DNA of 64,000 nucleotides from Anditalea andensis (GTDB lineage Bacteria; Bacteroidota; Bacteroidia; Cytophagales; Cyclobacteriaceae): NCBI RefSeq assembly GCF_000714815.1, contig NZ_JMIH01000028.1, positions 186,001 to 250,000 of the forward strand, read 5' to 3'. Shown piece by piece: positions 17,644 to 27,347 of this stretch (position 1 is its first letter; each line of letters starts with the position of its first letter). The notes under the pieces were generated by a model. It saw only the letters and a program-made list of their open reading frames with translations, ran no database searches and was not told where the DNA came from. The position numbers and the translations under genes were made by a program.

Positions 17644-19719
17644 ATGGTCAATTCGTTGAAATTTCTATTGAATGCGGCATTGTTTATCATGCTGTCTTTT
17701 TCCGCTCATTCTCAGATTATTTCACCCCCAAAATGGGACATTAAATTAAGCGACCAACCCCTGATCATAGGAGAAGAGGCTTCTATTACTTTTCAGGCAC
17801 AGATACCATTCAACTGGTATATCTATTCCAATGATTTTGAAGATGTGGGCCCAATTCAGATCAGCCTCAGCTTGGATCAGGCCAACGGAATCACCAGAAA
17901 AGGAGATTTGGTAGCTATAAATCCTAAAACCAAGTTTGATGAGGTTTGGGATGACAATGTAAAGTATTTCGAAAGAGAAGGGAATTTTAAGCAGGTCTTT
18001 ACTGTAACAGCAGAGAAAGTGAATATCCGCGGCACCTTAGAGTATCAGATGTGTTCTGAGATTACAGGGCAGTGTATATTATACGAAGAAGAATTTACCC
18101 TCACCGGCACTGCCACAGAAAAAAAAAAAGTAGGCACTGAGAATCCGGTAGTCCGGCAAGATGACGAAGAAGAAGTCATAATTGAACCGGATACGCTGGC
18201 AGTACAGGAAGATGCTACCCATTTGCGGGAAAAAGCCGCCCCCTCTCATGTAGAAACTGGAGAAGATGCGGGTTCTATGTTTACTTTTATGCTGGTAGCT
18301 TTTCTAGCAGGCCTGGCAGCACTACTGACGCCATGTGTCTTTCCGATGATCCCGATGACGGTGACCTTCTTTACCGGAAGATCGAATAGCCGTGCACAGG
18401 GCATCAGGAATGCTTTTATATATGGTTTTTCCATCATAGCCATCTACACGATTGCCGGGACTTTGGTAGCCGCCATACAGGGGCCTGAATTTGCCAACTG
18501 GCTATCCACTCACTGGGCACCCAATGTATTTTTCTTCTTGGTGTTCATCTTTTTCGGACTTGCTTTTCTGGGCATGTTCGAACTCACACTTCCTAGTGGG
18601 CTAGTCAATGCGGTAGATGCCAAAGCTGATAAGGGGGGCCTGACCGGATTGTTTTTTATGGCTTTTACCCTGGTACTTGTTTCCTTTTCCTGTACAGGCC
18701 CTATCGTTGGGTCTATATTGATAGAATCGGCAGGAGGCCAGCTTCTTAAACCCATATTGGGCATGTTTGCTTTTTCACTGGCTTTTGCCATTCCCTTTAC
18801 ACTATTTGCCATTTTTCCAGAGTGGTTAAACAGTTTACCAAAATCAGGGGGTTGGCTTAATTCTGTAAAAGTGGTCTTAGGATTTCTTGAATTGGCACTG
18901 GCCTTTAAATTTCTGAGCATAGCAGATCAGGTGTATCATTGGGGAATATTGGATAGGGATATCTATATAGTCATCTGGATTGTCATATTTGCAATGCTAG
19001 GCTTCTATTTATTGGGTAAAATCAGGTTACCACATGATTCACCTATGGAAAAGATAGGTGTTCCACGTCTATTGCTTTCTATGCTCACCTTCGTATTTGT
19101 GCTGTACATGGTCCCTGGCCTATGGGGAGCTCCACTGAAATCACTGAGCGGATACCTGCCTCCGATGGCTACACATGATTTTAATCTCATAAAACTGATC
19201 CGGGAAAGCGGAGGCCCAGCACAGTCAGAAGGCAACCAGCTGGACGACAGGCCTAAATATGCTGATTTTTTACATTTGCCTCACGGGATACAGGGATACT
19301 TCGATTACGAGCAGGCTCTGGCAGCTGCAAGAAGAGCGGATAAGCCACTGTTTATTGATTTCACCGGGCATGGATGTGTAAACTGTAGAGAAATGGAGGC
19401 CAAGGTATGGGTAGAAACGCCCGTACTAAGCAGATTAAAGGAAGATTTCATAGTGGTAGCCCTTTATATAGATGAGCGCTATGAACTGCCTGAATCAGAC
19501 TGGTATACTTCCCAATATGACGGCAAAGTAAAAAAGACTATAGGTAAGCAGAATGCGGACTTCCAGATCACCAGGTTTAATAATAATGCTCAGCCTTATT
19601 ATGTCATCTTGGATACCAATGAGGAATTATTGGTAAGCCCAAAAGCTTATGATTCCAACGTGCAGCGATTTGTAGACTTCCTTGATTCCGCCAAAGCGGC
19701 TTTTCAATCAGGGAAGTAG
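17644..19719 (+). CDS. dsbD: Thiol:disulfide interchange protein DsbD
   Basis: A 691-residue three-domain DsbD, which passes electrons from cytoplasmic thioredoxin across the inner membrane to periplasmic thiol proteins. Signal peptide 1-23; N-terminal immunoglobulin-like domain with C137 and C144 (QMCSEITGQC); a central eight-helix membrane domain with the reactive cysteines C231 (LLTPCVFP) and C350 (VSFSCTGP); C-terminal thioredoxin-like domain with C578/C581 in GHGCVNC. The spacing of the N-domain cysteines is one residue longer than in E. coli. It is monocistronic and ends in a shared terminator. Its likely clients include the two thioredoxin-fold proteins at 31.7-32.8 kb. Confidence 0.95.
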   Translation: MVNSLKFLLNAALFIMLSFSAHSQIISPPKWDIKLSDQPLIIGEEASITFQAQIPFNWYIYSNDFEDVGPIQISLSLDQANGITRKGDLVAINPKTKFDEVWDDNVKYFEREGNFKQVFTVTAEKVNIRGTLEYQMCSEITGQCILYEEEFTLTGTATEKKKVGTENPVVRQDDEEEVIIEPDTLAVQEDATHLREKAAPSHVETGEDAGSMFTFMLVAFLAGLAALLTPCVFPMIPMTVTFFTGRSNSRAQGIRNAFIYGFSIIAIYTIAGTLVAAIQGPEFANWLSTHWAPNVFFFLVFIFFGLAFLGMFELTLPSGLVNAVDAKADKGGLTGLFFMAFTLVLVSFSCTGPIVGSILIESAGGQLLKPILGMFAFSLAFAIPFTLFAIFPEWLNSLPKSGGWLNSVKVVLGFLELALAFKFLSIADQVYHWGILDRDIYIVIWIVIFAMLGFYLLGKIRLPHDSPMEKIGVPRLLLSMLTFVFVLYMVPGLWGAPLKSLSGYLPPMATHDFNLIKLIRESGGPAQSEGNQLDDRPKYADFLHLPHGIQGYFDYEQALAAARRADKPLFIDFTGHGCVNCREMEAKVWVETPVLSRLKEDFIVVALYIDERYELPESDWYTSQYDGKVKKTIGKQNADFQITRFNNNAQPYYVILDTNEELLVSPKAYDSNVQRFVDFLDSAKAAFQSGK

Positions 19720-19790
19720 ATGCCTGGATTGCTATTGGAATCCTTCTTAGAACAGATACCTGAACTGTACCTGATATAAACACTGATAAA

Positions 19791-19838
19791 AAAAAAGATT
19801 CACCAAAATATACATGGTATCTTTGGTGAATCTTTTTT
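19791..19838. terminator. Bidirectional terminator between dsbD and the S1/P1 nuclease gene
   Basis: A 17-bp perfect inverted repeat (AAAAAAGATTCACCAAA with TTTGGTGAATCTTTTTT, loop of 14) has A/T tracts on both flanks and lies between two convergent genes. It can terminate both. Confidence 0.9.
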
Positions 19839-19859
19839 TATAGGTGAAGCTAATGAAGC

Positions 19860-20630
19860 TTAGCCATAAATATCATTTAATATTCCGGCCAGCCTTAACC
19901 CTCCGGCCAGTAATCTTTCCTCTACCAGATTGTAGTATTTGTAGTTATATTCGTAACTGAGCCTGTTGTTATCCGGCACGTCATAAACCATCGGCCTGAG
20001 TGCCATAGCTTCTTTCAACCAATCAATTGGAGTAGCTTTTTGATATTCCTTCACCAGATTTTTGTTGGCTCTACGGTTAAGGTGTTGCGCTATTTCAGAG
20101 AAACTCAGGTTTTGTCCTTCGATCATTTTGGTATCCCAGACACTATGCAGATTAGTCTCCTGATTAAAGTAGTTTACCTTGACATCATTACCGCCTTTGT
20201 CGTCGCCTCTTCCCACATGTAGGGGCTGATGCAGATCGCCTACTATATGTACGAGCATTTTCAGGTATTCCCTTTCCTGCTGTTCTGAAAGTTTCCCTTC
20301 TTTGAGTTCATTGATGATGATCAGAAGCCTTTCATAAGCATCCCCTGTCTCCTCCTGCACTGATTTTTCATAGCTTTCTCCATCCGGAACGGTAACCCAA
20401 TGCCAGGTAGCAGTATGGTCATAGTTTTTATCAGATCTGATTTCATCCATCCAGTTGGCTACCATAGGCAATGATTCATGGCCCAGTATTCTTTCTATCT
20501 GTTTTTTAGTTTTACTGTTGATATGCCACTCGGCAAGCTGTCCCACTACCCGGTGCCCGTTTTGACCCCAGCCAAAAGACTCCGACATAAAGGCCATCAA
20601 AATGAATAAGGCCGTGATTGATTTCTTCAT
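19860..20630 (-). CDS. Secreted S1/P1-type zinc nuclease
   Basis: A 256-residue S1/P1 nuclease, a zinc-dependent enzyme that cleaves single-stranded nucleic acid and removes 3' phosphates. Signal peptide 1-20 (MKKSITALFILMAFMSESFG) ends just before W21, which after cleavage becomes the N-terminal tryptophan whose amino group binds zinc, as in P1. The other ligands are seen in NGHRVVG (H26), NYDHTATWHW and HIVGDLHQPLHVGRGDDKGGND. The enzyme should act outside the cytoplasm, probably gathering nucleotides or phosphate. It shares a terminator with dsbD and is followed upstream by the rpiB operon end, 82 bp away. Confidence 0.93.
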   Translation of the reverse strand: MKKSITALFILMAFMSESFGWGQNGHRVVGQLAEWHINSKTKKQIERILGHESLPMVANWMDEIRSDKNYDHTATWHWVTVPDGESYEKSVQEETGDAYERLLIIINELKEGKLSEQQEREYLKMLVHIVGDLHQPLHVGRGDDKGGNDVKVNYFNQETNLHSVWDTKMIEGQNLSFSEIAQHLNRRANKNLVKEYQKATPIDWLKEAMALRPMVYDVPDNNRLSYEYNYKYYNLVEERLLAGGLRLAGILNDIYG

Positions 20631-20711
20631 TTAATTAAATTATTATATGGTTTTGACCTTGGTATTCTCCACCTATTACATCCATACTCTGACATCCGCC
20701 ACCGGAAATTG

Positions 20712-21149
20712 TTACCTACAGGCGATTTTATCCACCCTGGTCTGGTGACGACCTCCTTCAAATTCGGTGGTAAGGAAGGTAAGAACCATTTTTTCTGCCA
20801 GTTCAAAAGTTATAAATCTGGCGGGAAGGGCGAGTACGTTGGCATTGTTATGAGACCTTGCCAGTACTGCCAGCTCTTCATTCCAGCACAATGCTGCGCG
20901 GATCCCCTGGTGTTTATTTGCCGTAATGGCTACCCCATTACCACTGCCACAGATTACAATTCCGAATAAATATTCGCCCGATTCGATAGCCGTAGCCAAA
21001 GGATGAACATAATCTGCATAATCCACAGAAGCATTGGAGTCAGGGCCGAAATCCTTGACTTCATAGCCTGCTTCCAAAAGTGATTTGATCAGCTTTTCTT
21101 TATATTCATAACCTGCATGGTCACCGCCTATTGCTAATTTAATTGCCAT
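20712..21149 (-). CDS. rpiB: Ribose 5-phosphate isomerase B
   Basis: A 145-residue RpiB/LacAB family isomerase that interconverts ribulose 5-phosphate and ribose 5-phosphate in the pentose phosphate pathway. The active-site motif ICGSGNG carries the base C67; H11 (GGDHAG) and H100 with HNNAN complete the phosphate- and ring-opening sites. It is the last gene of a leftward operon glyA-tatC-rpiB, 20 bp behind tatC. Confidence 0.95.
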   Translation of the reverse strand: MAIKLAIGGDHAGYEYKEKLIKSLLEAGYEVKDFGPDSNASVDYADYVHPLATAIESGEYLFGIVICGSGNGVAITANKHQGIRAALCWNEELAVLARSHNNANVLALPARFITFELAEKMVLTFLTTEFEGGRHQTRVDKIACR

Positions 21150-21169
21150 TGTTTACTTTGTTTGATCTG

Positions 21170-21997
21170 TTATAAAGCCTCTTCTCTACGTTGTTTTTCC
21201 AGACGTTTGGCAATCATGATACCTGCTTCATAAAGAAGCAATATGGGCATCGCGATCAGCACCTGGCTGATGACGTCTGGTGGGGTAATGACTGCCGCTA
21301 TGACGAGGATACCTACTATGGCATGCCTTCTATATGCTTTGAGTGCAGCTGCAGTTACCAATCCTGACCTGGATAAGAAATATATCACTACCGGAAGCTG
21401 GAACATAATAGCCGAAGCCAATACCAGCATCATCAATGTGGAAACATAGGATGTGATGTCAAATTCATTTAAAATGGAAGGGTCAAGCTGGTAATTGGCC
21501 AGAAAGTTAATGGATAAAGGTGAAAGAATGAAGTATCCGAAAGCTGCTCCTCCGAAGAAAAGCGCACTTACAAAGAATACTGCTCCTCTGGCAGCATTTC
21601 TTTCTGTAATATGTAACCCAGGACTGATAAATCGCCATATTTCCCAAAACAGGTAGGGAAAAGCTACTATGATCCCCACCACAAAAGAGGAAGTGACATG
21701 CATGGAAAACTGTCCTGTCATCTGCCTGCTCTGGATGATAAAAGGCAGTTCTTCTATGCACAGGGCGGAGAGGTTGAGGGAATTACCTATGCTGCACAGT
21801 ATCCTATAGGTGATAAAATCAACTTTAGATGGTCCCAGGATAATGGTTCCGAATACAATACTTTTAGATAAGAATGCTATAATAGTAAATACCAATACTG
21901 CTGCAATGGACCGGAGCAAATGCCACCGCAATTGCTCCAGGTGATCCAAAAAGGACATATTGGCTTCTTCTTCTTCGTGAATTTGATCCAGTGCCAC
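21170..21997 (-). CDS. tatC: Sec-independent protein translocase TatC
   Basis: A 275-residue polytopic protein with six hydrophobic segments, the twin-arginine signal receptor of the Tat system. The diagnostic N-terminal block MSFLDHLEQLRWHLLRS and the first periplasmic-loop region FPYLFWEIWRFISPGL are present. The frame opens with a GTG at 21997, only 12 bp after glyA, giving an acidic 13-residue lead as in other Bacteroidota TatC proteins. The ATG at 21958 is the alternative. tatA/B-like genes are not in the window. It lies between glyA and rpiB, an association that looks like shared transcription rather than shared function. Confidence 0.94.
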   Translation of the reverse strand: MALDQIHEEEEANMSFLDHLEQLRWHLLRSIAAVLVFTIIAFLSKSIVFGTIILGPSKVDFITYRILCSIGNSLNLSALCIEELPFIIQSRQMTGQFSMHVTSSFVVGIIVAFPYLFWEIWRFISPGLHITERNAARGAVFFVSALFFGGAAFGYFILSPLSINFLANYQLDPSILNEFDITSYVSTLMMLVLASAIMFQLPVVIYFLSRSGLVTAAALKAYRRHAIVGILVIAAVITPPDVISQVLIAMPILLLYEAGIMIAKRLEKQRREEAL

Positions 21998-22009
21998 TAA
22001 TGTGTATGT

Positions 22010-23278
22010 TTAATATAAAGGGAATTGAACCATCCAGCTATTGACTTCTTCTTTGATCTGAGCGAGCTGATCATCATTTTCATGATGGGTCAGGGCCCGG
22101 TCTATAAGGTCTACTATTTTCAGCATATCTGCTTTACCCAATCCGCGGGTGGTGACAGCTGCAGTACCTATTCTCATGCCTGAAGTGACAAATGGTGATT
22201 TATCATCAAACGGCACCATGTTTTTGTTTATCGTAATGTCTACTTTGCCCAGCGTCTCCTCTGCCTGCTTTCCGGTAAGGTCCTTATTTCTAAGGTCGAT
22301 CAGCATCATATGGTTATCTGTACCGCCAGAGATGATCTCATAACCTTTCTGTATAAAGGCATCCGCCATAGTGGAAGCATTCTGTTTTACATTAAGCACA
22401 TATTGCATATATTCATCGGAAAGTGCTTCCCCAAATGCGATGGCTTTAGCGGCAATGATATGCTCCAAAGGTCCTCCCTGGGTTCCTGGAAACACTCCCG
22501 AATCCAAAAGGGCCGACATCTTTCTTAACTCACCTTTGGGGGTTTTAATTCCAAAAGGATTATCAAAATCTTCCCTCATCAAAATCAGGCCTCCACGGGG
22601 ACCTCTAAGGGTCTTGTGGGTAGTAGTGGTAACGATATGGCAATGGTCCAACGGATCGTTAAGCAAACCTCTGGCTATTAACCCCGATGGATGTGAAACA
22701 TCCGCCAACAGTAAAGCACCTACCTCATCGGCAATGGCCCTTAAGCTTTCATAATCCCAGTCCCTGCTATAGGCAGAGGCACCACAGATGATCAGTTTAG
22801 GTTTCACTTCTCTGGCTTTCTCCTCTACTTTGTCATAATCGATCAGGCCAGTTTCTTTTTCTACACCATAAAAATGAGGCTGGTAGATCTTGCCCGAAAA
22901 ATTTACCGGTGACCCGTGGGTCAAATGTCCGCCATGTGAGAGGTCAAATCCCAGTATGGCATCCCCTGCATTGAGACAGGCCAGGAAAACGGCCGCATTG
23001 GCCTGAGCTCCAGAATGGGGTTGAACATTGGCCCATGTAGCGCCGAATAGTTCCTTGGCACGGTCTATAGCCAACTGCTCTATTTTATCCACTACCTCAC
23101 ACCCACCATAATACCTTTTATTGGGCAGGCCTTCAGCATATTTATTCGTCAAAACACTACCGGCAGCTTCCATTACCTGCTTAGATGTAAAATTCTCTGA
23201 AGCTATAAGTTCTATACCTGTTTTCTGACGGTTTTCTTCCTGATCTATAAGGTCAAATATTACCTGGTCTCTTTGCAT
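22010..23278 (-). CDS. glyA: Serine hydroxymethyltransferase
   Basis: A 422-residue PLP enzyme that interconverts serine and glycine with transfer of a one-carbon unit to tetrahydrofolate. The PLP lysine is K222 in [44 protein letters not shown] and the [11 protein letters not shown] block are standard. Full length. It is the first gene of a leftward operon with tatC and rpiB and starts divergently from the GIN-domain lipoprotein gene, with 203 bp between. Confidence 0.97.
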   Translation of the reverse strand: MQRDQVIFDLIDQEENRQKTGIELIASENFTSKQVMEAAGSVLTNKYAEGLPNKRYYGGCEVVDKIEQLAIDRAKELFGATWANVQPHSGAQANAAVFLACLNAGDAILGFDLSHGGHLTHGSPVNFSGKIYQPHFYGVEKETGLIDYDKVEEKAREVKPKLIICGASAYSRDWDYESLRAIADEVGALLLADVSHPSGLIARGLLNDPLDHCHIVTTTTHKTLRGPRGGLILMREDFDNPFGIKTPKGELRKMSALLDSGVFPGTQGGPLEHIIAAKAIAFGEALSDEYMQYVLNVKQNASTMADAFIQKGYEIISGGTDNHMMLIDLRNKDLTGKQAEETLGKVDITINKNMVPFDDKSPFVTSGMRIGTAAVTTRGLGKADMLKIVDLIDRALTHHENDDQLAQIKEEVNSWMVQFPLY

Positions 23279-23481
23279 TTATTTTATACTTTTTTGGATC
23301 AATATATCTATAGCCTTCGGCCTGACCTCAAAAATAGGACTAATGCTTGTATATTCCAATCGAATATCAATATGGTAACAGCACAAATTTATTGTTAAGC
23401 AGCTGTCTTTTTTAAAATTATAATGCTTTTCACCGCTGGTGTTTTCTTTTTGCTTATATTGGATGGTTACATACATCCGTA

Positions 23482-24192
23482 ATGAAGAATTTAGTCTATT
23501 TTACTTTCACTTTATATCTGGTGCTGTTCACGGGATGCTTCCAGTCCGGAAAGGAAGACCATGGGGAATTGGTGACCTCCGCCTATGTTTTTGACGCATA
23601 TGATGCGCTGTACATAGAAGATATTTTTCATGTCCAGCTCTACCAGTCTGATGATCATTATGTAGAAATAGAAGCAGAAGAAAAACTGATGGACAAGATA
23701 GACCTTCATGTAACGGATAAAGTGCTCTATTTAAAGTTTAAAGAAAAAATTCACCCCAATCAGCCAATAAAAGTTCATATCACTATGCCTGAACTGGCCA
23801 GAATAGATATCAAAGGGGCCTGCACGATGCAAAACGTACAGGCTTTTCTCACCCCGGTAATGGTCATCCATGCAGATGGTGCCACCCATACCAATCTTCA
23901 TGTAGTCGCTGATGAAATACACAGCTTTAGCAAAGGTGCAGCCATGGTAGAACTCTCAGGAAGCACCGGGCTTTTGGTCAAAGATATGGAAGGCGCAGGG
24001 GTCTTTCATGGCATGAACCTGGATGCACACAAAGCTCAGGTCAACCTGAATGGTGTAGGGAAAATATCTGTTCACGTGGAAGAATCCCTTAAAGCCAATA
24101 TCAATGGTGTCGGCAAAATAGAATATTCCGGTTCTCCACCACATCTGGAAAAAAATATATCTGGTCTGGGTAAAATCGTCCAGATAAATTGA
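23482..24192 (+). CDS. GIN-domain (DUF2807) lipoprotein
   Basis: A 236-residue protein with a lipoprotein-like signal (LVYFTFTLYLVLFTGC, C19) and a single GIN-domain, the head-group domain of putative auto-transporter adhesins that is very common in Bacteroidota. The body shows the repeated beta-helix-like pattern (VEIEAEEKLMDKIDLHV, KVHITMPELARIDIKGA) and glycine-rich turns near the end (NGVGKISVHV, SGLGKIVQI). It should face the periplasm or cell surface. The biochemical role of the family is not established. Its stop lies only 4 bp from that of the convergent TonB-dependent receptor gene. Confidence 0.85.
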   Translation: MKNLVYFTFTLYLVLFTGCFQSGKEDHGELVTSAYVFDAYDALYIEDIFHVQLYQSDDHYVEIEAEEKLMDKIDLHVTDKVLYLKFKEKIHPNQPIKVHITMPELARIDIKGACTMQNVQAFLTPVMVIHADGATHTNLHVVADEIHSFSKGAAMVELSGSTGLLVKDMEGAGVFHGMNLDAHKAQVNLNGVGKISVHVEESLKANINGVGKIEYSGSPPHLEKNISGLGKIVQIN

Positions 24193-24196
24193 TTTT

Positions 24197-26467
24197 TTAG
24201 AATTTATACCTTAAATGCAGTGCTATATTTCTCCCGATCTGATTGATACCAAAAGGGCGGTAAAGTGACAAATGGTCCATATAAGTCTTATTCAGTAAAT
24301 TGGACCCGCTGAGGAATACATCTATTCCCTGACCGGCCACTTTAAGTTCGGCGCCTATGTTTGCCCCAAGGAGATAATAACCTGGAGTCTGCTCCTCTAA
24401 CAGTGCTACCCGCTGCTGGTCCATCACCCATGAACCCAATAATTTCAGGTAGAGAGCCGATAAGCTGTTGCTGGAAAAGGATGGTCTTACCGTAATTTCC
24501 TGATTCCAGTTGAAAGCCGGAATATACGGGAGATAGGAAAGGTCAGATCTCCGCTGTCCTATCACTGTACTGTATGAGGTCATAAAATTCAGCCATTTCA
24601 TAGCCATCGGATGTATTTCTACCAAAGCCTCGCCACCATAAAGGTATGCATCATCCTGTTCAAAGGACCATACCACCAGGTCCTCTACCCTTTGGTCCGT
24701 AGCGGAGAAAAATATATAGTTATCCACCCTGTTATAAAATGCTTCTGCCATTAATGTATAATGAGGGGTCCTATAACGGATGCCCAGGTCTGTCTGCACA
24801 TTCTGTTCCCTTTCAAAGTTGGCATTGCCAAGCTCAAATCTAGATGTACCCGGATGTGGACCGTTGGAATAGAGCTCCGCCAGATCAGGTGCCCTAAATC
24901 CCGTTGCCAGATTGACCCTGAACCTCCATCTATCACTGGGCCTAAAGGTAGCACCCCCACTTGCGGTAATGCCCCCAAAACTTCTTTCTAAAATCCTATC
25001 TTCTGGTGCTCCCGGTAGTTCGAAACCATAAGCCAAAAACTTATCAGCCCTGGCATCGGCAGTGACTTTCCTGTGGTCATACCTTAATCCGCCCTGAAGT
25101 ACCCAGTTGTTCTTATTATAATTCAGGAGAGAATAGACAGATCGGTCATCCTTTATGGCGTCAGGTATTAGGATCTCCTCCGCTTCGTCATAATTGGTAT
25201 TCTGAAGATAAAAACCCTGGCCGCCTACTATCACTTCAAGTGAGGGGGAGAAGGACTTAAAATACTTGATATCATACATGAAATTTTGCTGTCTCAAACC
25301 CAGGTCGATCCCTTCAAAATCATCCTCTATCTCCTCCCTAAAGTTCCAGTGATACCCTAGTGTCACCATGATCTTATCCTCTCCCAAAAATATATTGCTG
25401 ATGGAACTCAGAAAATGATCGGTCACTTGCTGGAAGGGCAGCTGCATGTTTCGGTCATTCCTTGTGGTCACCATCTCTTCTCGTTCATCTTCATCCAATA
25501 TCCCCAGTCGCTGTTTTAGATAGGTATACCTGATTTTGGTGTCTCCCCACTTTTGTGACAGGCCTAGACCAGCCTTTATATTATGAGTATTAAATCGGGT
25601 ATTGCCTACGGCCTGCCCGTCACCATCCAGGTAATCGGCATGGGATTCGGACGCACCTCTCAATGACCAGTTAAAACCATTTGCGCCCATCCCCTTCCAT
25701 CCAGCCTCCATTCTTCCTCCCAGCGAATTACTGTATCCTCTTAAATTGATGTCCCCCTCTACCTGGCCGGCACTGGCGTCATTTTCTTCCAAAAGATGAA
25801 TGACTCCTGCCATTGCTCCAGAACCATACATCAGTGAAGCGGGGCCTTTTATGATCTCCACTCCTGATATGCCTGTTTCAGTTAGCCCCAGTCCATGGTC
25901 GGCCCCCCATTGTTGGTTTTCAAATCTCGCACCCTGATATACTGACAGTACTCTACTGAAAGACATTCCCCTGATCACCGGCTTACTGATACCGGGACCC
26001 ATGGAGACTTCCGAGACCCCCGGTACCCGGGAAAGGGTACTCATCAGACTTGGGGAGGGATGCATGAGGATAGCTGATCTATCTACTTTGGATATGACGA
26101 CAGGAGAACTTTCCCTGCTCATGACATACGCCCCCGAAACCACCACCTCATCTATGGTAGTGGTCGATTCCTCCATTTCAAAAGTCACTTCCAGATCAAT
26201 TGTACTAAGATCTACTTTTTGGATAATGGATTTGTAACCGATGAAAGACACCTGTACCAATACATTTTTTTGAGGTAAAGGATGGATTTCAAACCTTCCG
26301 TTTTCGTCCGAAATAACGGTTCTATTTATCTCAGATATGAATATTGACGCTCCCGGAATCGGTTGCTTGGTGGCTTTATCTATAACGCTACCTTTTAAAT
26401 GAACTGGTTCAGCAGCCACCACCCATGCAGTTATCATACTCAGTATGAGAATGAACAGCAACTTCAT
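24197..26467 (-). CDS. TonB-dependent receptor, probably for a metal complex
   Basis: A 756-residue outer-membrane receptor. I prefer the ATG at 26467 because MKLLFILILSMITAWVVAAE is a full signal peptide; an ATG at 26488 adds 7 residues. A carboxypeptidase-regulatory-like domain (LKGSVIDKATKQPIPGAS, about 22-105) precedes the plug (VVVSGAYVMSRESSPVV, SRVPGVSEVSMGPGISKPVIRG) and the barrel, which ends LHLRYKF with the terminal phenylalanine expected. The plug stretch ENQQWGADHGLG resembles that of ZnuD-like zinc and copper receptors, so a metal or metal-chelate substrate is plausible but inferred. No lipoprotein partner is adjacent. It converges tightly with the GIN-domain gene. Confidence 0.9.
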   Translation of the reverse strand: MKLLFILILSMITAWVVAAEPVHLKGSVIDKATKQPIPGASIFISEINRTVISDENGRFEIHPLPQKNVLVQVSFIGYKSIIQKVDLSTIDLEVTFEMEESTTTIDEVVVSGAYVMSRESSPVVISKVDRSAILMHPSPSLMSTLSRVPGVSEVSMGPGISKPVIRGMSFSRVLSVYQGARFENQQWGADHGLGLTETGISGVEIIKGPASLMYGSGAMAGVIHLLEENDASAGQVEGDINLRGYSNSLGGRMEAGWKGMGANGFNWSLRGASESHADYLDGDGQAVGNTRFNTHNIKAGLGLSQKWGDTKIRYTYLKQRLGILDEDEREEMVTTRNDRNMQLPFQQVTDHFLSSISNIFLGEDKIMVTLGYHWNFREEIEDDFEGIDLGLRQQNFMYDIKYFKSFSPSLEVIVGGQGFYLQNTNYDEAEEILIPDAIKDDRSVYSLLNYNKNNWVLQGGLRYDHRKVTADARADKFLAYGFELPGAPEDRILERSFGGITASGGATFRPSDRWRFRVNLATGFRAPDLAELYSNGPHPGTSRFELGNANFEREQNVQTDLGIRYRTPHYTLMAEAFYNRVDNYIFFSATDQRVEDLVVWSFEQDDAYLYGGEALVEIHPMAMKWLNFMTSYSTVIGQRRSDLSYLPYIPAFNWNQEITVRPSFSSNSLSALYLKLLGSWVMDQQRVALLEEQTPGYYLLGANIGAELKVAGQGIDVFLSGSNLLNKTYMDHLSLYRPFGINQIGRNIALHLRYKF

Positions 26468-26603
26468 ATTTCCTCTTTTAAAACTCATGGCGTATCAAAT
26501 AATTTTTGTAGGTATATGCAAACTTATTTTAAATATTTGACTTAAAAAAAAATTAGACAAGGCTAATATGTAGATTTATCCTATTTATTTATAAATTTTG
26601 GGC

Positions 26604-26975
26604 ATGATAAATTTTGATTATAAACCCACCAGCTACTTTGATGGTACCGGACCATCAGCACTATTGGCCAAGTTATCCTATCCAGAAAGCCAGTGGGGCG
26701 AGGAAATAAGCATATATGCTTCTACTTTGGATGGAATAATCTATTTTGAGGTAATAGATTTTTATGGTAATGATTTTAAGACAAATCCAGACTGTTCTAG
26801 AGAACCTTTAACCCTCCAGGAATTTATATATCTGGTGGAAACACTGGAAAACGGCAATGGATCTGAACAGGGGAATATCAGACTTACCTTAAAGGGCATA
26901 CCTGAAGCAGAAAGTTCGGTATATCCTGAACTTAAAAAATTTTTTATAGAAAAGAGAAAAACATTCGGTATTTAA
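26604..26975 (+). CDS. Small acidic protein of unknown function
   Basis: A 123-residue cytoplasmic protein starting at the ATG at 26604 (MINFDYKPTSYFDGTGP). It is acidic, without signal peptide or membrane segment, and mixes short beta-like stretches (GIIYFEVIDFYG, GNIRLTLKGI) with a C-terminal helix (VYPELKKFFIEKRKTFG). I recognise no family. Upstream lies the receptor promoter region. Downstream it converges with an equally small gene, and the two stop codons lie inside one shared hairpin (26975-26997), which argues that both are real genes. Confidence 0.6.
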   Translation: MINFDYKPTSYFDGTGPSALLAKLSYPESQWGEEISIYASTLDGIIYFEVIDFYGNDFKTNPDCSREPLTLQEFIYLVETLENGNGSEQGNIRLTLKGIPEAESSVYPELKKFFIEKRKTFGI

Positions 26976-26997
26976 TTTTTAGACATAGTCTAAAAAT
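26975..26997. terminator. Bidirectional hairpin overlapping two stop codons
   Basis: ATTTTTAGAC (26975-26984) and GTCTAAAAAT (26988-26997) form a perfect 10-bp stem with a 3-base loop. It includes the last base of the plus-strand TAA and all of the minus-strand TAG (26990-26992). Both arms give A/T tracts, so it could serve as a minimal terminator for both convergent genes. Confidence 0.6.
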
Positions 26998-27220
26998 CAT
27001 ATACCGTTTCTTCTATTCTCAGGGTAAACTGCTGGTTTCTCAACCAGTATTCATAGATTTCAAAAAGAATACAGTCATTAAGCTCCAGACCCTGATAAAG
27101 CATTTTTTTTATGCTATCAGCAGGAAGAATGTTCCTGAGTTCATTGGACTGCTCCATTGAGAGTTGTGATAGCTGAATGAGCTTTATTCCGTCTATCGAA
27201 ATAGGAATTAACTGGTTCAT
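26990..27220 (-). CDS. Small protein of unknown function
   Basis: A 76-residue protein beginning MNQLIPISIDGIKLIQLSQ and ending RIEETVYDF. It is mostly helical in appearance (MEQSNELRNILPADSIKKML), acidic, without signal or membrane segments. The only cysteine is single. No family recognised. The gene has a plausible ATG and shares a terminator hairpin with the convergent small gene at 26604. The gap to the cysteine desulfurase end is 127 bp. Confidence 0.5.
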   Translation of the reverse strand: MNQLIPISIDGIKLIQLSQLSMEQSNELRNILPADSIKKMLYQGLELNDCILFEIYEYWLRNQQFTLRIEETVYDF

Positions 27221-27347
27221 CTTACTATAAGTTTTGATAAAGAAAGTCTAAAGTATCCAATTATTCCTAAACGACAAGTTATCAATATGTTAATTTTTTT
27301 CTGAAGATTTAAAAAACCTTTTCAGCATCCAAATTAAGCACATCCGC

